64,000 nt of DNA from Diacronema lutheri. Taxonomy: Eukaryota; Haptophyta; Pavlovophyceae; Pavlovales; Pavlovaceae. Positions 9,419-19,559 of this stretch are shown here, in pieces. Where the stretch lies: assembly GCA_019448385.1 (NCBI GenBank), contig JAGTXO010000027.1, positions 393,507 to 457,506 of the forward strand. Direction: 5' to 3'. Both the position numbers and the translations under genes were made by a program. The notes beneath the pieces were generated by a model. That model had not been told where the DNA came from, did not search any database, and was given only the letters and a program-made list of their open reading frames with translations. Numbering within the stretch: the stretch's first letter is position 1; each line of letters starts with the position of its first letter.

Positions 9419-9876
9419 CTCCCTCCCCCGCCCTCCTTGCGTCTACCTTTTCCATACGACGACAAGCCCAATGCCGAGCCCCAACGCGACGGCGAGGGCC
9501 CACTGGCACACCAAGACGCCACAACTCGCACACGCGATAACCGCGGATCTTCTCAAAGTCAGCATGCCCCCCGATGAGTGCACTTGCGGCAACACACGCG
9601 CGTCGCTCGGTGCCGCGCTGGCGTTCGCGGCGGCATTAACGGGCCGGCACGCGACGATGGTCCCGCGCCGCCTAACGCGGCCGCGTCAGCTGGCACGTAG
9701 CTAAAAGGAACGCGTACCTGGCATGGCCGCAGCTACCTTGACCCCAAAAGCGCACGCAGCAGTTCACGCAAATTGCCCGGCGGAATCACATGCTCGACCG
9801 CAAACTGCCCGCCGTCGGCGCCGATCAAAGACTAAAAGTTGCGCAAGTGAGCGCTCGCTCGCGTGGCGACCGCCCG

Positions 9877-9972
9877 CCCCTGTTGGTGCCGTCAACGCCG
9901 CCGTGCGCTGCTGGTGAAGTGCGCGCCCCTGTTGGTGCCGTCAACGCCACCATGCGCTGCTGGCGAAGTGAC
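9877..9972 (+). repeat. Two-copy tandem repeat, unit about 48 bp
   Basis: The segment beginning CCCCTGTTGGTGCCGTCAAC is repeated immediately, each copy ending in GCTGCTGG(T/C)GAAGTG, with a few substitutions. There is no coding evidence. Confidence 0.7.
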
Positions 9973-10041
9973 GGGCGCGCTCGCTGCTGGAGGAGTGAAA
10001 TTGCCGCTTCCTCGCCCGCGCCCGCGCGAGCGTTGCGCCCG

Positions 10042-10756
10042 CTATGTCGTCCGCCTCTCACGCCGCCCCGCATGCCAGCGGAAGCCGCCGCTTTTCGCTC
10101 TCGCGCCGTCCCGTTCATCGCGGCCTCGTCGTGCGCAACCGCAACCGTCTTCTTCACGCCGACGTTGCTCAGCAGCTCTCGCTCGGTACACGACATTGCG
10201 CGTGACGCCTTCCTGGCTGAGCTTGAATCGGATGCGCGAGGGATAGCCCATGCACGAGTTGGCGACGTACACCTGGCCGTGCGTGCAGCACGAATTGATT
10301 AGCAATACGCTTGCGCACTCGAGCGTCTGCCTGTGGGCTTTGTTGAACGTCATCGCAAGAAACGCTGGCCGGACGGGGAACTAGCGGCGCATTCGGATGA
10401 AGCCGAACGTGTTGTCGTCCGGCGAGACGTTGTCTACGCGCGGGATGAGCACCGTGCAGCCCTCACTTGCGTCCGCGCCGCGCCGCACGCACTGTTGTAG
10501 CCGTCCGCCTGCGCGCACTCGCCGCACAATCAGCCGCGTTCCGTTGCACAGCCCATCGCCAGGCGCGAGATTGCGCAGCAGCATCATGATCAATTCTGGC
10601 TGGGATTCGTGAGCGTAAGGGGGCACCATGGCGTGCTTGAGCGAGTTGGGGACTTCGACGGACGCCCCCGAGGTCTGGTCGTGCACCACCTCCTACCGCA
10701 GGTCGTACACCGACTCGCAATGCATGACCTCGCCTGGAAAGCATAATCCGCGCCAA
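10042..10756 (-). pseudogene. PIF1-type helicase remnant (C-terminal part)
   Basis: The minus-strand frame reads MMLLRNLAPGDGLCNGTRLI, then TVLIPRVDNVSPDDNTFGFI, then MRR, a TAG stop, FPVRPAFLAMTFNKAH and CTHGQVYVANSCMGYPSRIR. These are the terminal blocks of PIF1/RecD-like helicases (GTR motif, MTxNKxQGQT motif V, THGQLYVALSR motif VI). Aligning with the related plus-strand copy at 38.3-38.7 kb, the stop lies exactly where the family has glutamine in RRQFP, so CAG has become TAG at 10383-10381. The same frame continues on both sides. The N-terminal helicase motifs are absent. It is probably a fragment of a Helitron-like or other helicase-carrying element. Confidence 0.75.
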
Positions 10757-11073
10757 GTGCGTGTGCTATGCCGTCGCGATGGGGTCGCGGATAGCGGCTG
10801 ACCGCTCAGCATCGTCGCGCAGCATGCCGCGGGCCGCGCAGGCCGCCTTGACCATCGGGTATCCAATGTAACTGTACGTGCGCAGAGTTGCGTTACACGT
10901 CGCTCCGCGCGTGGTGCGGTAGCACGCGCAGAAAGAAGCGCTCACCCTTGCTCCAAAAAATTGCGCCAATTGATATGCTGCTGCGAAAGCCCTTTTCTTG
11001 ATGCGCTTGTTTTATCGAGATCGAGACTTTCTTTCTTCCTTGCCCCTTTTCCTCCTCCCCTCCTTCCACTCTG

Positions 11074-11099
11074 CCCCCCCCCCCCCCCCCCCCCCCCCC
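11074..11099. repeat. Poly-C run, 26 nt
   Basis: An uninterrupted C run follows a pyrimidine-rich stretch. There is no gene on either side (10757-11190). Confidence 0.9.
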
Positions 11100-11189
11100 A
11101 CCCTCATCCGCCCTGAGCCCTTTCCCTTCCCAGACCGCACACACGACAATGAAACGAAAGCCGCAAAAGAAATGTTCCTGTATTGGCAA

Positions 11190-11540
11190 GCATTGAGCAA
11201 ACACACGGATTTTGGCCGTTAGACAAAAGGATGGAGCATGCGCAGTCACGCCGTATCACAATTTAAGCACTCTGCATGTTGTGCGCACGTTGTTTAGCTA
11301 ATGTTCAATGCATCTTTGTTGCACGGACGCGTACGGCTTTGTTCGCGTCGACAGTAGCGTTGGCTTCTAGTATTGATGACGGATAACGTTCGCCGCAGCG
11401 CCACGATTTACCGTTTGCCGCCAGCGTTCGCAGGATCCGTGGTCGACAAGCAAAACCAACATTTTGTGCGCAAAGCACTCAGCAGAACAACCCAAGTTGT
11501 GCGCGAATGATGACGTGTGTAGATATATTGGAACGTGCAG
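11190..11540 (+). repeat. Diverged direct repeat, right copy
   Basis: This is the partner of 8013-8300. It carries an extra insert of about 30 bp at 11520-11550 containing ATATATTGGAACGTGCAG, the same core motif as the inverted repeats that follow. The repeat therefore seems to have been hit by a second, smaller repeat family. Confidence 0.55.
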
Positions 11541-11775
11541 TGTGTAGATATGTACACGATGGCCGCGCGCGGCCATGCGCAGCTCATTTTCACGCGCCTG
11601 CGCTTCATCGCTCCGCTCGCCGCGCAGCGCGCGTCCAGTCGCGCGCCCGCGCGCAGTGTCTTCTCCCTGCGCTCGCTTGAGGTGGCGCTCATGGCGCAGG
11701 GGGCCGGCGGGCGCTGTTTTGGTGGTGCGGTGGCGGCGTAGGGGGGTTTCGGCTCTCGTGCGGCTTTCAGGCGGT

Positions 11776-11921
11776 GGCGCGACACGTGATACCATGCCGT
11801 CCTCACGATCTCAGACTGCACGTTCCAATATACGATCTCAGACTGCACGTTCCAATATATGCACGTTCCAATACATATTGGAACATGCAGTCTGAGACCG
11901 CATGGTATCACGTGTCGCGCC
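11776..11921. repeat. Imperfect inverted repeat with TATTGGAACGTGCAGTC core
   Basis: The left arm begins GGCGCGACACGTGATACCAT and the right arm ends with its complement. Both contain the core TCTCAGACTGCACGTTCCAA and its complement, in places doubled. Related single arms lie at about 11928-11965, 12147-12183, 13444-13490 and 30452-30500. This is a short dispersed repeat family, possibly the termini of a small non-autonomous transposon. Confidence 0.7.
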
Positions 11922-11924
11922 ATC

Positions 11925-13440
11925 ATCTTTTGGCACGTGCAGTCTGAGATCGTGAGGACGGCATATACATACAGCTTGTGCACATCAATTGCATTGCGCC
12001 ATATGGCTTTTGAGTTGTTCAACAACCGACCGCTGCTTGGACGGCTCATCTCCGCGATTCCAGCTTTCAACACTAAAATGTTTCAAACAGAGCTTACATT
12101 ATTAAGCCATATCAAACGGCAAGAAGGGTCGAATGTAAATAGAGTGTGAGATCGTGAGGATGGCATGATATCACGTGTCGCGCCTAAAACAATCATGCGC
12201 GACCGCAATATGCTCGAGTATCAAGCCTTGATGCACATGCTCCAGGTATTTCGTATCACGTCGTGCAAGGTTTCAACGTGAGTCAGATAAGGTGCACTGT
12301 GTTCTTCTTTCGCCCCGCGCTCTACGCTTACCGCGCAGCGCGCCTCGAGTCGCGCGCGCTCCAATATGTCTAAAAGGGCTGCGGCAAGAGGGGCCATGGC
12401 GTACGACAGGAAATAATAGCGACTTTCGATTGGTGATTATATGCAAAGGCAGCAGCGCAGGCGAGTGCGGTGAGACAGAGCGCACCCAGACATTTCTCAC
12501 TTTGCTCCTTTCCGCCATTTATGGGGATATGCCTCCGCGACGCGTCTCTCTTCGCTTCGACCCCACACGCGCGCTTTAAATGCAACGCTTGATTCCGCGT
12601 TTGAAATTTTATTGCGTTTCGAGACGTCTCAACGACTCTCCGCTGGATCAGCAGATGCCGAGGCACAGATTTGAGGGTTGCTTCAAATCCGCGTATGGTT
12701 TGCGCGCAAAATCGACCGCGAGCTGGATCGGGAGTGCCTCGCGCTTGAATTCATCTGCACACTGCCAATCGTTGGGTCCAAGATTGGCCTGGATCTACAA
12801 TTTCTGCCCGCAGATCCAAATCGCTTCGGATCTAGGACGGCTTTCGTTCATTTTTGTTGTTTTGTGTCCCTTCCTTCTCCTTAGAGAAGTTTACGCTGCT
12901 CGGCAAAATGCGACGGAGCACTTAGTCTTCGGCTTCCATCTTACCAATATCCCCATATGCGTGCGTACATCCCCCCCTCACGTGCGCACATTACGAGACC
13001 AGCGGTCGTTCCAGGTAATCGTTCCAAAACACAGGTGCGACTCTGGTTTGGCCTTGTGTCACACGACACAAGAATCATTGGCGAGACGCGAGCGTTTACA
13101 AGACGACGCATCTGCATTTTGCGACCTTGCGTCCTAAAGCCTACGCTTCCCTGCACGCGTTAGCATTGGCCTGCACAGTGGACGAGCTTCCTGAGGCGAC
13201 GTCTGGTTCGGCGCTGCATTTTCCAACGCGCCTCTTCCGCATGCCAGCCTGTCCCCAATGAGCAAGAGGCAGGCCTGGCGCGGCAAGGCGACAAACAGCC
13301 AGGCCGTAAATCGTTCATTCGCAATTGCGAAACGTGGTTGCTAGGCATTTCGAAGCTCATTTAATTTGTAAGCCAGGCACAAAGTTGTCGTGCTACCGCC
13401 GAAGTGCTATGGCCGAAGAGCCATGCTACCGTCGAGGAGA
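11925..13440. other. AT-richer island without a recognisable gene
   Basis: Base composition here is close to balanced, unlike the rest of the window. Open frames are short and show no family motifs. Degenerate copies of a block rich in CGCGCAGCGCGC and CAGTCGCGCGC occur near 11.6 and 12.33 kb. I see repeats only and call no gene. Confidence 0.5.
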
Positions 13441-13443
13441 CAA

Positions 13444-13490
13444 TATGCCGTCCTCACGATCTCAGACTTCACGTTCCAATATATAAGCTG
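13444..13490 (+). repeat. Single arm of the TATTGGAACGTG repeat family
   Basis: It matches the arm of the inverted repeat at 11.8 kb: TGCCGTCCTCACGATCTCAG followed by ACTTCACGTTCCAATATA. The stretch from 13491 to 14462 shows only short open frames without motifs. Confidence 0.65.
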
Positions 13491-14462
13491 CCCACCTTGC
13501 TGCCTTACTGCGACAAAACTGCAATGTGCCAACGGCCTGTGCCGTCGGCGCAAGCCCTACGAACAGGGAAGGCTGACTTGGCTCCGCACGTGCTTGTGTG
13601 CGCACGGCGCTGCCAGGCCACCAAGGTGCCCGACTCGCCGCACGCGCCCGCGCGCGGCGAGCCGGCCGACACGAATGCAGGTTCGGCTTGCCTACGTGCG
13701 CTTCTCGGCGCGTACGAGGGAAGCCAGCAAATTGAAGCGCGAGGGAGGAGAGCGGTCTGCGCAAGCATCTTTTTATGATCTACAAACCGCTCCTTCTTGA
13801 ACCTGCGCCTAATTTCGCTACTTTCGTCACGGCTCTCGCACGCCAACCATGTGCTTGCCCCTTCTCCACGTCGAGATGCCCATTTTCCAGCTTCAGCGCA
13901 ACGGCGAGGGCCCGCTGGCACACCCTGCACTCCGCAACAGGCACCGGTGTTCGTCCGGCCATCGCGCGCCGCGACGTGGTCTCCGTGGTCCTTGCCGCAC
14001 GCCCCGTACCTCCACCTGGACTGGGGACCGTTGTTCAGCCACCAGCCGTCGATCTTGCCCAACGTGCGCGCAGCTCGATGATCTCATTCGAGCCCTTGGG
14101 CGTCAAGCGCTGGCCCCCATATGCCGGCGTGCACAGCGTCGTCGCCCTGACCGCTGCTGCACTCTTTCGCGGGGTGCCGGCGCGGGGTGGCTAGGCGTCT
14201 GTGGGTGTCCGCCCATCCCGCGTCCTGCCGCGCCCTTGCCGTCCCGGCCGGGGCAAAAGCCTGCCAGAGCGCAGCTAGCATTGTAGTCGATGAGCACGCT
14301 CACCTCACATGGCGCTGCCTGCGCATCGCAGCGCCGGTGCAGAAGGACGCGGCGGCGACGCGGGAGGCGACGGCGACACCGAGAGCACGGAGGTCAAGGT
14401 CGCACTACGCGGCGCCGTCGTCGGACAGGGAGACGCGGCAACCCAACGGCCCCCTCGCGCCT

Positions 14463-14640
14463 AGCCGCCGCGCGCCGCACACGCAGAGGCCCGAAGGCGG
14501 CCGGCAACTGCCGCCGCCCCCGCACCGCCACCGGCCACGCCACTGTACCGCCCGCCGCCGCCGAAAAGCGAGCCGCCTGGCACCAGTAAGTTGCCGCCCT
14601 CCGCGCCGCCGTGCAGCCCGACGCCGCCAACGAGCGCGCC
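14463..14640 (+). repeat. Dispersed repeat, copy 1
   Basis: About 170 bp match 29921-30085 in the same orientation with scattered changes. It starts near CGCCGCGCGCCGCACACGCA and includes GCCACTGTACCGCCCGCC and GCAGCCCGACGCCGCC. Both copies are Pro/Ala-codon-rich but lie outside any gene I can support. Confidence 0.7.
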
Positions 14641-14666
14641 ATTAGCGAGCCGCCGCCTTGAGGAGA

Positions 14667-14719
14667 GGGGGGGGGGGGGGGGGGGAAGGGGGAGGGGGGG
14701 GGGGGGGGGCGGGGGGGGA
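14667..14719. repeat. Compound poly-G tract
   Basis: Runs of G interrupted by AA, A and C, just upstream of the Rieske gene. Confidence 0.9.
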
Positions 14720-14879
14720 GGTCGTCCGAACACTGCCCCAACATGAGCATCAGCCGCCACCCCACACCGCCATCCCGCGCGGCGACCTCCATACTGTCGA
14801 GCTCGGTCGCTTCGCAGACGTTCCTCACGACAGCGGCTTTGGCGTGGACGTCCTCACCCCTCATCTCGGCCAAAAAAAA

Positions 14880-16625
14880 ATGGCGGCATGGGCGATGGTC
14901 GCGCTCCTCGCAACGTCGTCACGCGTGACGGGTTTCCGCGCGCACGCGCGCCGCGCTTCGAGGCGCGCTGCCGCGGGTGCGTTGCACGCGTCGCCAACGA
15001 TGCTCGCGACGGGCGCGTGGCTGCCAGTCGGGTCCGTCGACGCGCTCTCGACGCTCGGCCCGACCCGCGTCGAGATTGCCGGCCAAAAGTACGCGGTGTG
15101 GGAGCACGAGGGTGTTTGGTCTGTGCTCGCCGATGCCTGCCCTCACCGGCTCGCCCCATTGTCGCAGGGTCATGTCGACAGGAAGACGGGCTGCCTCGAG
15201 TGCCCCTACCACGGCTGGTGCGATTGTTGGCCGCGGCGCGGCGCCCATCATGCCCGTGCGCTCGCGTGTGGTCTGCTCGCGTCGTGCGGCCGACGAGCGC
15301 CGATGGCCGATGCCGCGCGCTCGATTTGCCGCGCAGGCAATTTGACGCATCGGGCGAGTGCACAAAGGTTCCGCAGTCAGACCGCGGCGCGTCCGTCGGG
15401 ACGCGTGCGGGCGGCGTGCGCACCAAAGTGCTCGGCGACATCTTGTGGGCACAGCTCGACGGCCTGGGCGACGCGCTCGCAGCGTGGGACGGCGCGGAGG
15501 GCACGTCCGCGGAGTCGCCCGAGCAGCTGTGGCCTGTCCTTGCAAACCTGAGCTCGACGACGGTGCGCGAGCTGCCCTACTCGCTCGAGTTCCTCGTCGA
15601 GAACTTCATGGACCCGGCGCACGTCCCATTTGCGCACCACGGCTTGCAGGGCGTGCGCTCGGACGGCTCGCCAGTGCCCATGGCGCTCGTTGCGTCGACG
15701 CCGTCCGTGCTTGAGGTCTCGTTTGCCGACACGATCCGCGGCAAGCGCCGCACGGGCATCGCGTCCTTCCGGCTGCCGTGCATCTACCACTTCCGAACGC
15801 AGGATGAGGGCGGCGAATTCAAAGTGCGCCTCGTCATCCTCTGCACGCCCGTCCGGGTGCGCGCGACGGCGCGCACGGTGGCACTCCGCGCCGGCGTCCA
15901 TCGTGCGCTCGCACTCGCGCGCCTGACAAGGCGATCGCGCCGCGCGTGGCGACGTGCCGCCCCATGACGCGCGCGTGCCCTCGTCCCCGCGCGCGTCCTC
16001 TCGCCAGCCGGGCGTCTCGCGCGCGTTCGTGTCGGTGATGGGCCGGGCGGCGCCGGGCTGGTTCCCAAAGTGGCTCTCGCACAGCCTCTCGAACCGCTTC
16101 CTTGACACGGACGTCTGGCTGCACGACGCCGAGCGATGGGCGCGCGGCACGGCGACGACGGCGCCGCTCTCGGGCAGCGCGGGCGGCGCCGACGCCGCCG
16201 CGCCGGGCGCCACTGGCCTTGGCGGCCTGCCGTACGCGCTGCCGACCAGCTCGGACGCGGGCACGCGCCTCTTTCGCCAGTGGTGGGCGAGGAACGCAGT
16301 GGCCGACTGCGTCGGGTTTGGCGCCGCGCAGCCGGCGCAGCTGCAGTGGGAGTCGCGCATGGCGCAGTTCGACCGCTTCCACGCGCACACCGCCTCCTGC
16401 CAGCACTGCCAGCGCGCGCTCCGCCGATGGAAGCGCGTGCGCACGGCGGCTCCTCTCGCGGCAATCCTGCCGAGCGCCCTTGGCCTGCCCGTCGCCGTGC
16501 GGCTTGGTGGCGTGCTGCTGTGGCTTGCGCTGCACGCACTCTCGACCAAGGCGATCCCCGCGCTCGAGGGCCCGGGCACGCCTGGCGAGCTCGGCGCGAG
16601 AGTCCTCGTCGCGGACGACGAGTAG
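14880..16625 (+). CDS. Rieske oxygenase of the pheophorbide a oxygenase/TIC55 group
   Basis: Three exons (14880-15217, 15337-15856, 16008-16625) give 491 residues; both introns start GTGCG and restore the frame exactly. Residues 1-40 (MAAWAMVALLATSSRVTGF, then Arg/Ala-rich) look like a bipartite plastid leader. The Rieske cluster motif is CPHR followed 17 residues later by CPYHGW, with the second intron-spanning block reading YHGWQFDASGECTKVPQ. The mononuclear-iron block is FLVENFMDPAHVPFAHHG, with Asp and two His. The C-terminus has HTASCQHCQRA, the CxxC of the PaO/PTC52/TIC55 group, and a membrane segment (VRLGGVLLWLALHAL). Members of this group work on chlorophyll breakdown products or in the chloroplast envelope. 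The exact substrate cannot be told from the sequence. Confidence 0.9.
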
Positions 16626-16787
16626 ATCCACGGCCTGTCGGGGGCCTCTCGTCGGGGGGCTCTCCTTTGCCCCGTGGAGCGACTGCCACGGTTTGCGGTG
16701 CGCCTCGACACGCTTTGTCGTTTTTCACTCGAAATCGAATGCCACAGCGCGCCGCGCGACTAGGCCACACGTCCAGTTTCAATTGGC

Positions 16788-18197
16788 CTAGACCGCGCCA
16801 CGATCGTCGCTCCGCTCGCCCCTCCCAGCGTCGGCGAGGAGCCGCGCGCCGCGCACTCTGGCCGCGCGCCGGCCGTCGGGCGATCGGTCGTCGGCTGGCG
16901 GCTCCCCGCTCGCGCGCGCGGCGTCGGCCTCGCGCTCGTGCTCGTCGCGCCCGGCTGCACGCCCGCCTGGTTGCCGGTCCGCGCCGTGCTCGTCGTGCGA
17001 CGCGTGCGGCGAGCGCGAGAGCGGCGCGGCCATTTCGACGCTCTCGTGCGCGCCGCCCTCGTCCAGGCGGCTCGACGTCACGTGCGGCTCGGCGCCGGGG
17101 GCGCGCGGCGGGATGTGCGACCAGCGCGTGGCGATAAACGCATCAACGAAGATCTGCAGGATGTGCGAGACGATGCACGGCACGGCGATCAGACCAGGCT
17201 CGCCAAACTCAGCGGGCATCGCCGCGAGCACGGCCATCGCCATTGGCAGTGTCTTCTGACTCGCCATGATCACGACGGCGCGCCGCTCGTCGTCGGGCAG
17301 TCGAAGGAGCGCGCAACCCAGCGCGTTGAACGCGAGGTAGAGCGCGTGGATCGCGAAGGCGAGGAGCACGACGAGGAGTAGGGAGAGGCCGCGCGCAGAG
17401 CGCAGCTCCGCTGCCGAGTCGCTCAGCTTCATCCAAGGGATCAGCACGAGCGCACCGTTGGAGCAGAGCGAGAGGAGCTGCTTGTGCGTCGCGGCAAAGG
17501 CGCGCGCGCCGCTCGAGAGCTCGCGCGTCCCCTTGCCCACCACGAGCGGCGCGAGGATGAGCACGAGCAGCTTGAGCAGCAGCCGGACCGCGTCGATCCG
17601 CACGGCCGTGAGCTGCAGCACGGCCGAGAGGAAAAAGGGGACGGTGAAGACGGCGAGCAGGTTGGTCACCACCGTGATCACGAGCGCGAGCGCGAACGAG
17701 CCCTTCGCCTGCGTCGTGAGCGCCACGCCCGTGTTGATCGTCGTCGGCATCGCGCAGAAGATCGCAAAGCCGAGCGCAAACTCGGCCGGGAATGGCGGCG
17801 GCAGCCGCGACGCGAGCGGCGCGACGAGCGGCGTGGCGCCGAGGATGGAGAAGATGGCCCACGCAAGCGCGCGCCGCGCGCCGAGCGCCTTGATCGCGTC
17901 TTCCGTCTTGAGCGTCAGCCCCGAGACAAAGAAGATGAACCAGACACAGAGCGTGTCGACGACGCCAACCCCCGCGAGCCGCGCGGACGCGGCCGCCTGC
18001 CCGACGATCGGCGCGGTGAGGCCAAGCACGATGGCAAACGCGAGCCCGATGGGCAGGCACTGCTTCACCATCCCCGACTTCACATCGGCGACCACATCGT
18101 GCAGGTGCTCGATGTCGGACGGCGACAGTAGGATCGTCGGCAAGGACGGCATGATGCCGCGGATTCGATGAAGTCTACGGACCCCGAACTCGGACAA
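16788..18197 (-). CDS. Bile acid:sodium symporter-like carrier (SLC10A7/SBF-like)
   Basis: A 469-residue membrane protein, with a possible internal start at 18152. About ten hydrophobic segments span residues 50-370. Family blocks include LAFAIVLGLTAPIVG, CVWFIFFVSGLTLKTEDAI, the signature FCAMPTTINTGVALTTQAKG and ALVITVVTNLLAVFTVPFF, and SQKTLPMAMAVLAAMPAEFG. The last 90 residues are hydrophilic and probably cytosolic. SLC10A7 relatives affect calcium handling and glycosylation in the secretory pathway; plastid members of the wider family import other organic anions, so the substrate stays open. It ends 162 bp from the convergent Rieske gene and starts 37 bp after the stop of the GT64 gene upstream. 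Confidence 0.88.
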   Translation of the reverse strand: MSEFGVRRLHRIRGIMPSLPTILLSPSDIEHLHDVVADVKSGMVKQCLPIGLAFAIVLGLTAPIVGQAAASARLAGVGVVDTLCVWFIFFVSGLTLKTEDAIKALGARRALAWAIFSILGATPLVAPLASRLPPPFPAEFALGFAIFCAMPTTINTGVALTTQAKGSFALALVITVVTNLLAVFTVPFFLSAVLQLTAVRIDAVRLLLKLLVLILAPLVVGKGTRELSSGARAFAATHKQLLSLCSNGALVLIPWMKLSDSAAELRSARGLSLLLVVLLAFAIHALYLAFNALGCALLRLPDDERRAVVIMASQKTLPMAMAVLAAMPAEFGEPGLIAVPCIVSHILQIFVDAFIATRWSHIPPRAPGAEPHVTSSRLDEGGAHESVEMAAPLSRSPHASHDEHGADRQPGGRAAGRDEHEREADAARASGEPPADDRSPDGRRAARVRGARLLADAGRGERSDDRGAV

Positions 18198-18234
18198 CTC
18201 GCGGGCTCCGAGCCTCCGACCACCGCTACGGGCG

Positions 18235-19470
18235 CTACCGCACCGCCACGAGCCGTTTCCGAAAGTAGGCCTGCGCCGGGCTGCGCGGCTCGCTCGCGTT
18301 GGCCAGCGCGCGCAGCGTCGACGGCAACACGCTCACGGCGCTCACGTTGAGCCGGTAGATTGTGTCGCCCGCCAGTCGCACGGCCTCGCGCTGGATCGCG
18401 TCGCGGAAGTCGGCGGTGCGCCAGTGCAGGGTGCCGCCCTTGGCGGCGCGGCAGACCGGGTCGGCCTCGCGCGCCGCCACGCTCGGCGGGCTGACGGCCG
18501 CGAGCCCGTCCGCGAGCTCCGTCGAGCCCGTGCAGCAGAGGTCCGTCACCTGGCTCGCGTGCGCCGCGACGTGCACGGGCGGCAGCCCGCGCGCGGCTGC
18601 GAAGATGACGGAGAGCGAGATGTCTTCGGCGGTGGTGTGCCGGTCCACCTGCTCGACCAGCTGCGAGAATCGCGGCTGCCAGAGCAGCGCGTAGTCGTCG
18701 CGATGCAAAAAGGCGCCCTTGGTCGCGAAGAGCGTGTTCTTGCGGAAGGGTGCGCGGAACGAGGCCATCCAATTGTACCCGCCGCTCGGCCGGAGTAGCC
18801 GCGGGGCGAAGCCGACCATCGGCCCCGCGCCCGTCGACGCGCCCTCGCCCGTTGCCGCGCGGTGCGGCGTGGGCCCGCCGCGCGCGCCCGTGCGCAGCGC
18901 TGCCCAGCGCGCGTGCGCCTCGGCCGCGAGCTCGCACGCAAAGAAAACGTCGTCGTCGACGCTGAAGAGCGCGTCGGACGGCGCGGCGGGGAGCGGGCGG
19001 AATCGGTTGCTTAGCCGGTTGAAGTGGTACACGTCCACGACGAACCGGTCGGGCTCCGCCGCCGCGCAGGCTTGCAGCCACGTCGGCGGCGGCCGCGCGA
19101 TGTCCGACCAGCTCACGCGCACCTGCCGCACGGCGTCGCAACGCGCCCAATGCTCGAAAGCAAGGCGCAGGCACGCGTTGCGCCGGAACGTGTTGAGGAC
19201 CACCGTGAACCCGCCCGGTGCCGCGGACACGTTGCGCACGCGGCACTCATCGAGCGCAAGCGCGCGCACCGGCGCGCCCGCGGCCGCGCCGCGAGGCGCG
19301 AGCCGTGCGGCGAGCGGCACGAGCGCGACAACGCCAAGCAGGCCAACGCAGGCGGTCCAGCGGGAGCGGCGGGCAGAGCGCGACCCCGTGGGGCCCGCCG
19401 GCGCGCTCCCGTCCTCCTCCTCGCTCGCGTGCGAGCGGAGGAGCGGCGCTCTTTCGTGCTCGGACGCCAT
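18235..19470 (-). CDS. Exostosin-like glycosyltransferase, GT64
   Basis: A 411-residue type II Golgi-type enzyme. The cytosolic tail has an acidic dileucine motif (EHERAPLL), followed by an anchor around residues 45-62 (VGLLGVVALVPLAARLA). The GT64 domain begins FTVVLNTFRRNACLRLAFEH, has NRLSNRFRPLP, the DxD-type donor motif DALFSVDDDVFFACELA, MVGFAPRLLRPSGGYNW, and the late acidic block HTTAEDISLSVIFAA. GT64 enzymes add GlcNAc or GalNAc in an alpha-linkage, in animals during heparan sulfate synthesis and in plants on sphingolipids or walls. The in-frame ATG at 19563 lies upstream of a TATA-like TTTTAAGA; the ATG at 19470 lies 36 bp below it and is preferred. GnT-I nearby is another Golgi enzyme, but no operon is implied. 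Confidence 0.87.
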   Translation of the reverse strand: MASEHERAPLLRSHASEEEDGSAPAGPTGSRSARRSRWTACVGLLGVVALVPLAARLAPRGAAAGAPVRALALDECRVRNVSAAPGGFTVVLNTFRRNACLRLAFEHWARCDAVRQVRVSWSDIARPPPTWLQACAAAEPDRFVVDVYHFNRLSNRFRPLPAAPSDALFSVDDDVFFACELAAEAHARWAALRTGARGGPTPHRAATGEGASTGAGPMVGFAPRLLRPSGGYNWMASFRAPFRKNTLFATKGAFLHRDDYALLWQPRFSQLVEQVDRHTTAEDISLSVIFAAARGLPPVHVAAHASQVTDLCCTGSTELADGLAAVSPPSVAAREADPVCRAAKGGTLHWRTADFRDAIQREAVRLAGDTIYRLNVSAVSVLPSTLRALANASEPRSPAQAYFRKRLVAVR

Positions 19471-19501
19471 GCCCGCACGGACGGAGCGCGGAACGGCGCT
19501 T

Positions 19502-19511
19502 CTCTTAAAAT
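19502..19511 (-). promoter_or_regulatory. TATA-like box of the GT64 gene
   Basis: The minus strand reads CATTTTAAGAG about 35 bp above the preferred ATG (19470). It is the only AT-rich stretch between this gene and the stop of the pseudokinase gene at 19560. Confidence 0.35.
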
Positions 19512-19559
19512 GCTGCCGACAGCCGACCTCTATGCGATGCCGGCCTCCGCGGTCTGCGC

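Noticed and set aside
9199-9704. Polyproline and polyglycine proteins
   Set aside because: Artefacts of translating the compound poly-C tract in all frames.
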